Below are positions 1-8,121 of a stretch of DNA of 64,000 bases, one piece after another. The translations under genes and the position numbers were made by a program. The notes beneath the pieces were generated by a model. It worked only from the letters and a program-made list of their open reading frames with translations, was not told the origin of the DNA and ran no database searches. Position 1 is the first letter of the stretch. Every line of letters starts with the position of its first letter. Source of the stretch: VBAU01 sp036005185 (GTDB lineage: Bacteria; Bacteroidota; Bacteroidia; Chitinophagales; Chitinophagaceae); assembly GCA_036005185.1 (NCBI GenBank), contig DASYQS010000002.1:124001-188000 (forward strand). Reading direction: 5' to 3'.

Positions 1-1077
1 TAAATTTATTTTTCCAAGATTGGTTACTACACCACTGTATTGTCCGGTACTCAGTGCATACAGTTTTGATAAAATGAATGATTTGATAAAAAGTGGAACA
101 CCTCGAATAAATGGATTTTTTTCACCGCTCACATTCCGTGAGATCATTTTACTGACAAGTTTTTTATCTGTCTCAAGCTGCATCTGGTGGTAAACTGTTT
201 TTATGATTTCTTCAAAACTATAGTGCCCCAGCCGCAGATCGATCCCCGGAATAACATACAATGAAAAATTTCTCATGGTATGTGAGGGAAACATCTTGCG
301 GAGATTAACCGGCACTTCAATCCGTATTATTTTTTTTGTTGATCGTTTTTTTAAAGCCGATAAGCGGTCATAGATATTTTGCAGGGAGTGCAAATAAACA
401 GCAATGAGATATTCGGTAAGGCTTACCTGATATTCCTTCGATTTTTTTAGGATCGCTTCAAGAGGAACAATAGCTGTTAATACTTCAAAACGGGGAATAT
501 TTTTTAAATGAAAAGGCACGTGGAATGCCTTAGGTATTTTTACAGGACGAGAATCTATTTTTTTAAAATACCTGTTATAAGCATCTTCATATTCATCTTT
601 TGAGGGAGTTTCATCTGGATGAATGAACGGATGTTCAGAAAGCAGTTGCAGGTAACATTTTTCAAGGTAAATGATCAAAATGGTCTTCAAAAATTCGAAT
701 GCCCCTGTTGCATCGGTGAGAATATGAGAAAACTCCACACTGATTTTCTTTTCTTTTGCCAATACCCTAAACATGAGTTCATCTTTATAAAAGGCTCTGC
801 AGGGTAATTCATGATCGGGTTCTACAGGAATCGGCAAATTATGAGGTTCAAGATAGTACCAGAAAAAACCGGCCTTCAATTTAACCTTATAATAAGGAAA
901 TCTTTCTTCAACTGCATGAATAGCTTCGAGAAATTGTTTTGCTTTTATTCTTTCTTTCAACTCTACACCTACTCTAAAAACAGAAGTGAGCTCTTTATCC
1001 TTAATAGCCGGATAGATTTTAGCAGCATTATCCAAACGAAGCCAGAAATCATTTATATGCAGATCATCTATCCCCAT
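1..1077 (-). CDS. Condensation-domain / alcohol acetyltransferase-like protein (C-terminus off the window)
   Basis: Reading from ATG at 1077 on the minus strand gives 359 codons without a stop up to the window edge, so the C-terminus is missing. Residues 116-125 read FSHILTDATG, with His118 and Asp122 matching the HxxxD catalytic motif of the CoA-dependent acyltransferase / NRPS condensation-domain superfamily (first His replaced by Ser). A later segment (IRIEVPVNLRKMFPS) resembles the family's PVNLR motif. This fits the alcohol acetyltransferase or PapA-like branch rather than a modular NRPS, because no carrier or adenylation domain is visible in the part present. It is divergent from the esterase at 1175, with a 97-nt shared intergenic region. 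The acyl acceptor cannot be told from the sequence. Confidence 0.75.
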   Translation of the reverse strand, partial: MGIDDLHINDFWLRLDNAAKIYPAIKDKELTSVFRVGVELKERIKAKQFLEAIHAVEERFPYYKVKLKAGFFWYYLEPHNLPIPVEPDHELPCRAFYKDELMFRVLAKEKKISVEFSHILTDATGAFEFLKTILIIYLEKCYLQLLSEHPFIHPDETPSKDEYEDAYNRYFKKIDSRPVKIPKAFHVPFHLKNIPRFEVLTAIVPLEAILKKSKEYQVSLTEYLIAVYLHSLQNIYDRLSALKKRSTKKIIRIEVPVNLRKMFPSHTMRNFSLYVIPGIDLRLGHYSFEEIIKTVYHQMQLETDKKLVSKMISRNVSGEKNPFIRGVPLFIKSFILSKLYALSTGQYSGVVTNLGKINL

Positions 1078-1174
1078 ATTTTATAAATTCTAATCTGGGA
1101 ATAATACCATTCACTACGGGTATTAATGAGTAACTTCATGCCGAAACTTTTCTAAAAAACATCATTAAACCATA

Positions 1175-2062
1175 TTGGCAAGTACACAAAGCAAATTATT
1201 TCACACCCTCCTTAAGCTAATCAATAAAAAAGGCTTTCTCAGAAAACAACTGGCCGCTGGTAAGTTCGATTCTTATAATCGTCCTGAGCCACCCTCTGGA
1301 ATTTTGAAGACCTGTTATGTAATCAAATTTCAGATAAATGGACGGAATGTTTTTACATTAAAACCAAAAAACAAAAATTTTGCCAGTAAGCATATACTTT
1401 ATTTACATGGAGGGGCTTATGTACAAGGCTTTAATAGATTCCATTGGGATTTTTTAGCTGAGTTAGTAAAAAGAACGAATTGCAATATTGTCGCTCCTGA
1501 TTATCCTTTAGCACCAGCACACACTTACAAAGAGTCCTTTGAGATGGTGAGTGCACTTTACCATCATCTGTTGCTGACAGTAAATTCAAACGATCTGATT
1601 TTAATGGGTGACTCAGCAGGTGGTGGTCTTGCTTTGGCTTTCGCACAAAAGCTGAGAAATGAAAAAGCGGATCAACCGCAGCAAATTATCTTACTTTCCC
1701 CCTGGCTTGATATAACGATGACAAATCCTGGTATAAAAAATATAGAGTCGGCTGATCCCTTTTTAAAAAAGGAAAGCCTGCAGCAGGCGGGTAAATTATA
1801 TGCGGGCAGTACAAGCCCTGATCATTATTTACTCAGCCCGGTTTATGGATCACTGGAAGGTCTGGGAAGATTATCGGTCTTTATCGGTTCAAATGAAATA
1901 CTTGTAGCCGATGCCCGGAAATTGAAATTACAGGCCGAAGCCAAAGGGATTTCAATCAATTATTTTGAGTACGCAAACATGGTGCATGCTTGGATGTTTC
2001 TAAACTTCCCCGAATCAAAAAGAGCCAGGCAACAGATTTTTGATTTGATCCATGAATATTAA
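1175..2062 (+). CDS. Alpha/beta hydrolase, hormone-sensitive-lipase family
   Basis: The 295-residue product has the HGG oxyanion-hole motif (residues 78-80, LYLHGGAYVQG), the nucleophile elbow GDSAGG (Ser147), and a plausible catalytic Asp246 and His271, in the HSL/GDXG esterase order. PDYPLAP at about residue 108 is also typical of this family. It probably hydrolyses acyl esters. No signal peptide is seen, so a cytoplasmic enzyme is expected. The only start upstream of the conserved fold is TTG at 1175, nine bases after an in-frame stop, so TTG initiation is likely. The divergent neighbour is an acyltransferase-like protein, and the two may act on the same ester metabolite; that link is inference. 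Confidence 0.85.
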   Translation: MASTQSKLFHTLLKLINKKGFLRKQLAAGKFDSYNRPEPPSGILKTCYVIKFQINGRNVFTLKPKNKNFASKHILYLHGGAYVQGFNRFHWDFLAELVKRTNCNIVAPDYPLAPAHTYKESFEMVSALYHHLLLTVNSNDLILMGDSAGGGLALAFAQKLRNEKADQPQQIILLSPWLDITMTNPGIKNIESADPFLKKESLQQAGKLYAGSTSPDHYLLSPVYGSLEGLGRLSVFIGSNEILVADARKLKLQAEAKGISINYFEYANMVHAWMFLNFPESKRARQQIFDLIHEY

Positions 2063-2159
2063 TCAATATGGGACAGTGTGAGGAACAAAAAGTGAGAAAA
2101 TATTTTCAAATCTTTCAAAGCCAATTGTCAAGTGAGAGACCAATTCGTTCAAAACAAAC

Positions 2160-2420
2160 TCACATAACCTTGTCTTCTACTTTTATAAGTTTGTAAGAGA
2201 TAGATTCTTTTGAAAAAGATATAAAAAATTCAATTCCTATGTATTCACCGCGGTACTCATATAAAAAAATCAAGCCCTTCTTTTCCATCATTATCCCCGT
2301 AATCGTATTCTCCTTCTCATTAAAGCTATAGGTAATCAACTGTTTTTGATCCGGAAATGACATGGCTTCAAATTTCGAGTAATATTCAAGGCGTTTGTTG
2401 TGCATGACATAAGATTTCAT
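2160..2420 (-). CDS. Small hypothetical protein
   Basis: An 86-residue ORF starting MKSYVMHNKR and ending in a Lys/Val-rich tail. It has no signal peptide or clear membrane segment. The alternating hydrophobic and charged pattern suggests a small beta-rich fold. I do not recognise the family. It stands alone, convergent with the esterase upstream and separated from it by about 100 nt, so it may be a chance ORF. Confidence 0.4.
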   Translation of the reverse strand: MKSYVMHNKRLEYYSKFEAMSFPDQKQLITYSFNEKENTITGIMMEKKGLIFLYEYRGEYIGIEFFISFSKESISYKLIKVEDKVM

Positions 2421-2568
2421 GAAGCAAGATAAAGCATTCGACGCAGGCGCCTTTTATAATTTTCTGTACGGTCAGATATTTAACAACTTGTTCGCCGCAC
2501 AATAAAGAAGTGAAACTATTGCAATCATTCTACGTTTGTGAAGAAATAAAAAATAAGACCGATAATCA

Positions 2569-2976
2569 ATGGTATCTTTACAACGGTCACCGAAGACTAA
2601 TTTTTTTACATGTTTCTTTTTCACGGATAGGCTTATCGGTAAATTAAATCATATGCTTTACTACCAAAAATACCTTGTTAAGGATAACGACCAATTCGAT
2701 CCGGAGTTTTTTTCGTTTGTTATCGACGATATGAAAACGATCAGGGAGCAAACAGATCATGTTTTACCAACTTTTAAAACAGAGATTATTTTATCTTTCC
2801 TGAAAAATCATTCTCTTGAACCAGAGTGGTCAAACTCCAATCCTGAATTAACAAAACTAATTACCTCAGGATCTTTATCTACCGGAAATATTAAATCGCT
2901 ATTCGATTCCTGCCATAATAAGCCCCTTTTCCGGCAGCAAATGGAAGCATTTTTAAGACAAGGGCTTTCAGAATAA
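2569..2976 (+). CDS. Hypothetical protein, possibly the 3' part of a frameshifted gene
   Basis: Unrecognised. The open frame codes for up to 135 residues, but the first 28 read poorly (poly-Phe), and a better start may be ATG at 2653 (MLYYQKYLV), giving 107 residues. The part after 2653 looks like a genuine soluble helical protein (FDPEFFSFVIDDMKTIREQ). Just upstream, another frame (2510-2647) encodes a protein-like segment including DNQWYLYNGHRRLIFLHV that stops where this one becomes plausible. A single indel near 2620-2645 would join the two, so the locus may be a broken gene. Confidence 0.45.
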   Translation: MVSLQRSPKTNFFTCFFFTDRLIGKLNHMLYYQKYLVKDNDQFDPEFFSFVIDDMKTIREQTDHVLPTFKTEIILSFLKNHSLEPEWSNSNPELTKLITSGSLSTGNIKSLFDSCHNKPLFRQQMEAFLRQGLSE

Positions 2977-3045
2977 AATCATGCTGCTATTCACTCTGTA
3001 TTGACATTTGGTATGAGGATCTTTTCATGCCATTTGTAAACATGA

Positions 3046-3480
3046 TCATTTAATTGCCATAATCGTAATCTCTTGCGAACCATTTTTCCAAATGCTGTTT
3101 CCTAAATCGACTAGCTTTTGGAAGTCTGCGTCAATAACCTTTGCAAAAATGTTGGCGGCGTCTAAACCTTTTCCCTCGCCATAATATATTCCAAAACAAT
3201 TGGCCGTTTTGGTTCTTACAGGTTTTGAAGGACCGAATACAACTTCACCTGGCTCTGTAAATACAGATGCGTTTTCTTGAATAATGTCGAGTGAAGGAAC
3301 GTTATTTATCCAAATTTCTTGACCGGAAACCTTGGCGTGATAAAATATTCTTGTAAAGGGAAGTATCTCAGCAAAGGCTCTGGAGGTTATTGGTGCTGCA
3401 TCTTGATAAAATTTGAATTTTATCTCCTGATTGTCTTTTGTCATGATCCTAAATCTTGTCATATTTCGTCTTTGTTTCAT
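3046..3480 (-). CDS. DUF3830-type cyclophilin-like protein
   Basis: A 144-residue protein with the layout of the small cyclophilin-like (DUF3830/DUF3237-type) proteins: an N-terminal strand MTRFRIMTKDNQEIKFKFYQD, then APITSRAFAEILPF, a central GQEIWINNVP, and GEVVFGPSKPVRTKTANCFGIYYG. The catalytic arginine constellation of true prolyl isomerases is not evident, so enzymatic activity is uncertain; these proteins are mostly annotated as binding proteins of unknown ligand. No signal peptide. It lies 26 nt downstream of the cupin gene at 3507 on the same strand and is probably co-transcribed with it. Confidence 0.75.
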   Translation of the reverse strand: MKQRRNMTRFRIMTKDNQEIKFKFYQDAAPITSRAFAEILPFTRIFYHAKVSGQEIWINNVPSLDIIQENASVFTEPGEVVFGPSKPVRTKTANCFGIYYGEGKGLDAANIFAKVIDADFQKLVDLGNSIWKNGSQEITIMAIK

Positions 3481-3506
3481 TCTTATTCATTTAATAATTC
3501 GACAAG

Positions 3507-3848
3507 CTAATTTTCTAAAAAATCGCCGTCGATAATTAGGAGTTTAACTCCATTTTCTGTTGTCGATAAATGCGAACTAAGATTATCCGACACCACATAG
3601 CTCATTCCGGGTGAAAGAAGAAAGTTTTCTCCGGTTTTTAGTTGAGAAGTAAAAGATCCCTCAAGACAGTAAACGATGTGGCCTTTTTCACACCAATGAT
3701 TTGCAGAATAACCTTTTGAATATTCTACGATTCTGATTCGCAACCCAGGAAATTGAATTGTTTGCCAATAGGCAACTCCCGTTTCGCCCTTGTGCTCAAC
3801 TTTTTCGATATTGGCCCAATCGATGGTTTGAAATGATATATTGCTCAT
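3507..3848 (-). CDS. Cupin-fold protein of the DHCW-motif type
   Basis: A 113-residue single-domain cupin. The segment ANHWCEKGHIVYCLEGSF (about residues 49-66) corresponds to the DHCW motif that names a family of small cupins, with Asn in place of Asp. His, Glu and the following Gly-rich turn form the usual metal-binding strand pair, and LLSPGMSYVVSDN carries the second cupin motif. No signal peptide. Function in this family is not established; ligand binding or sugar/small-molecule metabolism is a guess. It precedes the cyclophilin-like gene by 26 nt. Confidence 0.8.
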   Translation of the reverse strand: MSNISFQTIDWANIEKVEHKGETGVAYWQTIQFPGLRIRIVEYSKGYSANHWCEKGHIVYCLEGSFTSQLKTGENFLLSPGMSYVVSDNLSSHLSTTENGVKLLIIDGDFLEN

Positions 3849-4024
3849 GGAAATTTATTTAGAATCTCTTTTCTTTATGCTTATCTATATTAGAAATGAA
3901 CGTCCCCTCCTGCCTCAAAATACGACGAGTAGCCTAACGTATAAATGAATGCTATTAGTTGCCAACAGGTTCTTTTTTATTTGTCTTGTTTGATTTGGTC
4001 GAAGGTAGGTGATCGATAACTATT

Positions 4025-4426
4025 TTATTCTTTGTCCGCTCCTTCAGCAATACGGATATAATATCCATTTATGTCAATAAAGGCAAATTCTCTAAGACCA
4101 TAGGGATGTGTCTTTAAGTCGTCTGCCAATTCAATATTCTTCCCCTTGAATTCAGATAGCACTTCGTCAATATTGTCAACAAACCATATAAGAGGCAAAC
4201 GGTGTTGTGGATTATTGATGTCTGTTGTAAACTCATTGTTCTCTGCAAAAAGTAGCCGCATTTCATCACGCCGAATACCGCCGTCCTTTTCGCCAAAAGT
4301 CCATTCGCCATAAAAGCCAAGAGTATCACGATAATAGTTCAGTATTAAGCGTAAATCTTTTACAGGAAGATGCGGCCCGCTTCGAATAAATTTCTTTGTT
4401 TTCATACTCTTTATTTTGCTGATCAT
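4025..4426 (-). CDS. VOC (glyoxalase / bleomycin-resistance fold) protein
   Basis: A 133-residue vicinal-oxygen-chelate protein. The usual beta-alpha-beta-beta-beta half-motifs are visible: LPVKDLRLILNYYRDTLGFYGEW at the N-terminus and FAFIDINGYYIRIAE near the C-terminus, which supplies the final conserved Glu. Single-domain VOC proteins of this size act as dimers and may be lyases, dioxygenases or drug-binding proteins; the substrate cannot be told here. Translation may start at M1 or at M8 (MKTKKFIRSG), the latter closer to the family start. Several other VOC genes occur in the window. Confidence 0.8.
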   Translation of the reverse strand: MISKIKSMKTKKFIRSGPHLPVKDLRLILNYYRDTLGFYGEWTFGEKDGGIRRDEMRLLFAENNEFTTDINNPQHRLPLIWFVDNIDEVLSEFKGKNIELADDLKTHPYGLREFAFIDINGYYIRIAEGADKE

Positions 4427-4515
4427 AAACTTAAGTTATCAAGTATTGAACAAAGGGTTAGTAATCAGAAATTCGCTCTTCTATTCTACACATAGCCTGG
4501 TAACTAAATAGTAAT

Positions 4516-4743
4516 TTAAATTTCTTTCATTTGAGTTACTTTATAAACTCTTCCATTTTTGTCATAAGTAGTCCACTCTCCTGTTTGTTTGCCATTTTTG
4601 AAATATCCTGAACGCATGATCGTTCCATCTTTCCGAAACCATTCCCAATATCCGGTAGGAACATCACCCACCATTTTACCCTTCGCCCAAACGCTGCCAT
4701 CATTATGATATTTGATGTAGTTTTTTGCTTTTGTTTTGCTCAT
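4516..4743 (-). CDS. Small MORN-repeat protein
   Basis: A 75-residue protein made almost entirely of MORN-type repeats: YHNDGSVWAKGKMVGDVPTG, then YWEWFRKDGTIMRSGYFKNG, then KQTGEWTTYDKNGRV. The G-x-x-x-G-x-W spacing is typical of the Bacteroidota YwqK-like antitoxin/MORN proteins, but this is much shorter than those and has no signal peptide. Likely a cytoplasmic interaction module. Start ATG at 4743 is the only plausible one. Confidence 0.75.
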   Translation of the reverse strand: MSKTKAKNYIKYHNDGSVWAKGKMVGDVPTGYWEWFRKDGTIMRSGYFKNGKQTGEWTTYDKNGRVYKVTQMKEI

Positions 4744-4866
4744 AGTTTTTTGTTTGATACTTGCATGTTACTACAAAAATGGTTGCTTACATAAATTTAT
4801 TCATTAGTAATAAATTTGAAATTAATGGCAGGTCAAATAACAACTTGATGTAACTAGCCAACTTAA

Positions 4867-5292
4867 TTATGGAAATGAATTCAAGGGAGATTTATCACCA
4901 ACGAGCCAAATATGTCCAAACGGATCAATAAAACCTCCTTGTCTATGTATGCCCCATGGGGCTTCATGATTTCTAATTTTGTCAAAGCTACCATTGGCAC
5001 CAGCCTGCACGGCACGTGTAATGAATGTATCAGGGTCATCGCAAAATACTTCTACTCTTGTTGATGTAATACCAAGTTTTTCAGGGCTCTCCCATCCGTT
5101 ATTGGCGGGTTCACCAACAAAGAAAGCTGCACCAGCAATCTCCAAACCTGCAACTGAACCCAAACTCCATAGCACAGTTGCATCAAGAGCCTTTTTATAC
5201 CAATCAACAGCAGCGGGTGCATTGGTAACGGCCAGCATGAGTGAGATGGTTAGTTTAGTGTTTTTATTTTCGCTGCCATCTTGCTTTTTCAT
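4867..5292 (-). CDS. VOC family protein, PhnB-like
   Basis: A 141-residue VOC protein. MLAVTNAPAAVDWYKKALDA (about residues 19-38) is the typical first strand and helix of PhnB-like glyoxalase-superfamily proteins, and GGFIDPFGHIWLVGD near the C-terminus is the matching DPFGHxW motif. These proteins resemble 3-demethylubiquinone methyltransferase-like VOCs; biochemical function is usually unknown. Monocistronic, with about 120 nt to the next gene on each side. Related in type to the gene at 10173. Confidence 0.85.
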   Translation of the reverse strand: MKKQDGSENKNTKLTISLMLAVTNAPAAVDWYKKALDATVLWSLGSVAGLEIAGAAFFVGEPANNGWESPEKLGITSTRVEVFCDDPDTFITRAVQAGANGSFDKIRNHEAPWGIHRQGGFIDPFGHIWLVGDKSPLNSFP

Positions 5293-5392
5293 TGGGGAAT
5301 CTTTAAATATAAATGTATGCTATTGCCAATAGATAGTAATCACATTTCTAATTATCATTATCCACAAAGAAAGAAAAATTTTTGTTGTGACT

Positions 5393-6430
5393 TTAATGCA
5401 CCAGCCATGATCTTATCTGCAGTTCAGGGTGTGTACGAATACCATTAAAGAATTCCCTGTAAATAAGTCCTACTCCTTTTGCATAATAAGCAGTATGTAT
5501 TTCGCCTGTAGCCTTAAGGCTTGCGCCTACATCGGCTACTTCGGGTATCATCTGGATTTCGCACACATGTAAAAAAGTTTTACCGTTTATTACTACATTA
5601 GCATCAGCATCTATACATTGAAAAAGATAGCGCAATACGAGTACCTGGTATCCAAAACTGGTAGTGCCTGTATAGGTGTTAGAATACCATTTTTGACCAG
5701 TACGGCAATTTTCTTTCAAAAAAACCAGGTCATCGTATAAAGTAGGTGAATAATCAAGTGCACTGGTGTAAGTACTTACGGCAGCATACTCTAAATAATC
5801 AAAACCAGATTTTCTATAATAGCTTTGATTCGTGGCCGGAAAAAAGCTTATATAATCATCCATCACATAATAAGTAGCGGTGTTCAATACAGCAAATCCT
5901 CTAATGGTTTTTACAATCGAGTCAGGCGGATAGGAAAGATCATCATAACTCCAACGGTTATTCTCTGCCAATGGGAAATGATCAGGGTTGGTGGTTTGAA
6001 TAACATTCATCAAGCTATCCTGAACGTTAACGACTACTTGGCAGGTTGAAGAATCGTATTGAATGCTGAATAAATTTGTTCCCTGATTTAAAGGACGACC
6101 ATTGGTAGGCAATTTTATTGATATTATGCCAGTATCAGCAAAACTACCTGAACCGGCAAACGAATAACCATTTATATGATCTGATTGAATATTATAAGAG
6201 CCTGCCTTACTAACATATATCTCCAACTCCAAAAAATTACTATCAGTAAGATTTTTACCAACGATATAATTTCCTTTAAGAGTACCCGTGCAATTATTGT
6301 TGAGGTCTTTTACCAGATAGCCTGAAGAAAGAGGCCCACCTTCGTAACTGTATTCTTTTTTACAAGAATAAAGTGAAGCCAATAAAACAAGTACAAAACA
6401 ATATAAAACGAGACCTCTCATACTTTCCAC
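5393..6430 (-). CDS. Hypothetical surface lipoprotein
   Basis: A 345-residue protein with a lipoprotein signal peptide ending LLASLYSCKKE, where the Cys is the predicted lipidation site, followed by a Tyr/Glu/Gly spacer. The start could be M1 or M4 (MRGLVLYCF), which makes the n-region more typical. The mature part is rich in Tyr, Asn and Ser and looks beta-sheeted; I do not recognise a domain. Such lone lipoproteins are common in Chitinophagaceae, probably anchored in the outer membrane. No operon partner. Confidence 0.75.
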   Translation of the reverse strand: MESMRGLVLYCFVLVLLASLYSCKKEYSYEGGPLSSGYLVKDLNNNCTGTLKGNYIVGKNLTDSNFLELEIYVSKAGSYNIQSDHINGYSFAGSGSFADTGIISIKLPTNGRPLNQGTNLFSIQYDSSTCQVVVNVQDSLMNVIQTTNPDHFPLAENNRWSYDDLSYPPDSIVKTIRGFAVLNTATYYVMDDYISFFPATNQSYYRKSGFDYLEYAAVSTYTSALDYSPTLYDDLVFLKENCRTGQKWYSNTYTGTTSFGYQVLVLRYLFQCIDADANVVINGKTFLHVCEIQMIPEVADVGASLKATGEIHTAYYAKGVGLIYREFFNGIRTHPELQIRSWLVH

Positions 6431-6541
6431 TATTTCAGATCAACAGTAAAATAATTAAAACGATTTTTCGCAATTGTTGGTTGGCTTGGATAGAAACTAT
6501 AATTATTGTTCTGGTCAGCCGTTAATCGGCGCAAGTATTAT

Positions 6542-7213
6542 TTAATCTGTCACAAAATTCCAAAAGCTAATTTTTCTTCTTGTTTTAAAACCGAGCTTTT
6601 CATACAATCTGATTGCTCCATTATTTTTTTCAGCAACATGCAAATAGGGAGTTTTGTTTTGGTCAAAGATTTTATTTACTGTGTAAGCGACTAATTGTTT
6701 TGCATAGCCTCGACCCGTATAAAGCGGGTGAGTAACAACAGCGCTGACTTCTGTAAATTCATTCATTTTCATCCGCTCCCCCGTAACGGCTACGAGGGTG
6801 TTATCCTTGAATACTCCAAAATAATCACCCATCAAAGTAGTTTTCTTTTTAAAGTAGCCGGGTTGAACTAGATCAACTAGGTTGTACAACGACTCCTCGA
6901 ATTTGTCATTCAGCTTGACAACATTTTCTTTAAGTGCAACATCAATTTTACGTTCAGCCACCATTTGAAGGCAAACTAATTCATTCTTTAAATTTATCTT
7001 CTTTGAAAATTTAGGTTTCTCCCCCACTATAAAAAAATTGTTGGTCAGTTTTGCGTATTCATCAATTCCACTTGAAATATCATTGTCATTTTCAAATCCT
7101 CCAAAAGGGCAATAATCTGGTGCGTAGAATTTTAAATTCTTATAGTCAATCGAAAAATCCTTATGAGTTTCTGACAAAGAATACCACACAGGGTTGTCTA
7201 ATTTTTTCACCAT
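6542..7213 (-). CDS. GNAT-family N-acetyltransferase (FR47-like)
   Basis: A 223-residue protein with a C-terminal GNAT core. AVVTHPLYTGRGYAKQLVAY (about residues 154-173) is motif A, including the acetyl-CoA pyrophosphate-binding R-G-x-G/A signature, and YLHVAEKNNGAIRLYEKLGF is motif B. The N-terminal 100 residues are variable, as in FR47/GCN5-related proteins of unknown substrate. The start ATG at 7213 lies 22 nt from the restored end of the methyltransferase at 7236, on the same strand, so the two were probably one transcription unit. Confidence 0.85.
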   Translation of the reverse strand: MVKKLDNPVWYSLSETHKDFSIDYKNLKFYAPDYCPFGGFENDNDISSGIDEYAKLTNNFFIVGEKPKFSKKINLKNELVCLQMVAERKIDVALKENVVKLNDKFEESLYNLVDLVQPGYFKKKTTLMGDYFGVFKDNTLVAVTGERMKMNEFTEVSAVVTHPLYTGRGYAKQLVAYTVNKIFDQNKTPYLHVAEKNNGAIRLYEKLGFKTRRKISFWNFVTD

Positions 7214-7235
7214 TCAGATACCGTTTAGATTCTTA

Positions 7236-8035
7236 TTATCTCTGACTCTTTATTCCCTGAACCGCTGCAACTCTTGCCAAAAGCTCTATTGTACCGTCTG
7301 CTTGAATGGGCAATTTTTTAAAAAGGTTATTTTTTAATTTCTTCTGCAAATCTTCATTTAGAGAAACCAAATAAGCGCCTGCAGGTCCTTGTCCGCCCAA
7401 AAAAGGATTCCAAAGGTCGTCGAAGTTTTAAAAATTGTCTTTATGTTCAGATAAGAAGTTTCAATATCGATCAAGCCCGCTTTCTTAAATTCAGTTTTCA
7501 AGTTCTCAGTATTGCATATTGGGAAACGCACACCTTCATCAAATTTATGGGAATCGGGATCAATCTCTACAGCCGCATCCCAAAAAAATCTTAGAAAATC
7601 CATTCGACCTGCATAGTCCCAAACGTAAGCTGCAATAGTGCCATTTACCCTAAGCACTCTTTTCATCTCAGAAAGTGCAATAGTTAAATCCGGAAAAAAA
7701 TTGAGTGCAAGACCGGAAACAACTACATCAAATTCATCATCACCTTTGGGAATATTTGAAGCGCTTCCGACACAAAAATCCACCTCATAAGAAAGGCGCC
7801 CTTTTGCTTTGGCCAAGAATTCTGCAGAAGTGTCAATACAGGCTAATTTAGATGGTTTGTAATTTTGAAATATAGCTTCACTTAAAGATCCTGTTCCACA
7901 TCCAACATCAAGCCATGACTGTCCGTAAGGAATGCTCAGCCATTTAAGGAATACTGGTGCCATTAATTTGCTCCATCTTCCCATAAAATATTCATAGGGA
8001 TCACCACTATCCCATGAATCAGTTATCGTTTTCAT
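7236..8035 (-). pseudogene. Class I SAM-dependent methyltransferase, frameshifted near the C-terminus
   Basis: The open frame (7358-8035) encodes 225 residues with SAM motif I LDVGCGTGSL, an acidic residue after strand 2 (ACIDTSAE), motif II around DVVVSGLALNFF, and the post-motif RVLRVNGT. The C-terminus then changes to an unlikely sequence (TSTTFGILFW) and stops. In the neighbouring frame the expected family ending is present: NFDDLWNPFLGGQGPAGAYL and onward to a stop at 7236. Adding one base in the A/T run at 7426-7434 restores a 266-residue protein, near the usual length. Either the gene is broken or the run has been miscalled. Confidence 0.85.
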
Positions 8036-8121
8036 TTATTCAATACCAATTACATTATTTTGTTAAGGCAATTTACTTTGTTGTAAGTTATATTTCTCGA
8101 ATTAGCTCTTTATACAAGCAA

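Noticed and set aside
619..1086. Two plus-strand ORFs at the window start
   Set aside because: They lie fully on the opposite strand of the condensation-domain gene, whose 359-codon frame is better supported.
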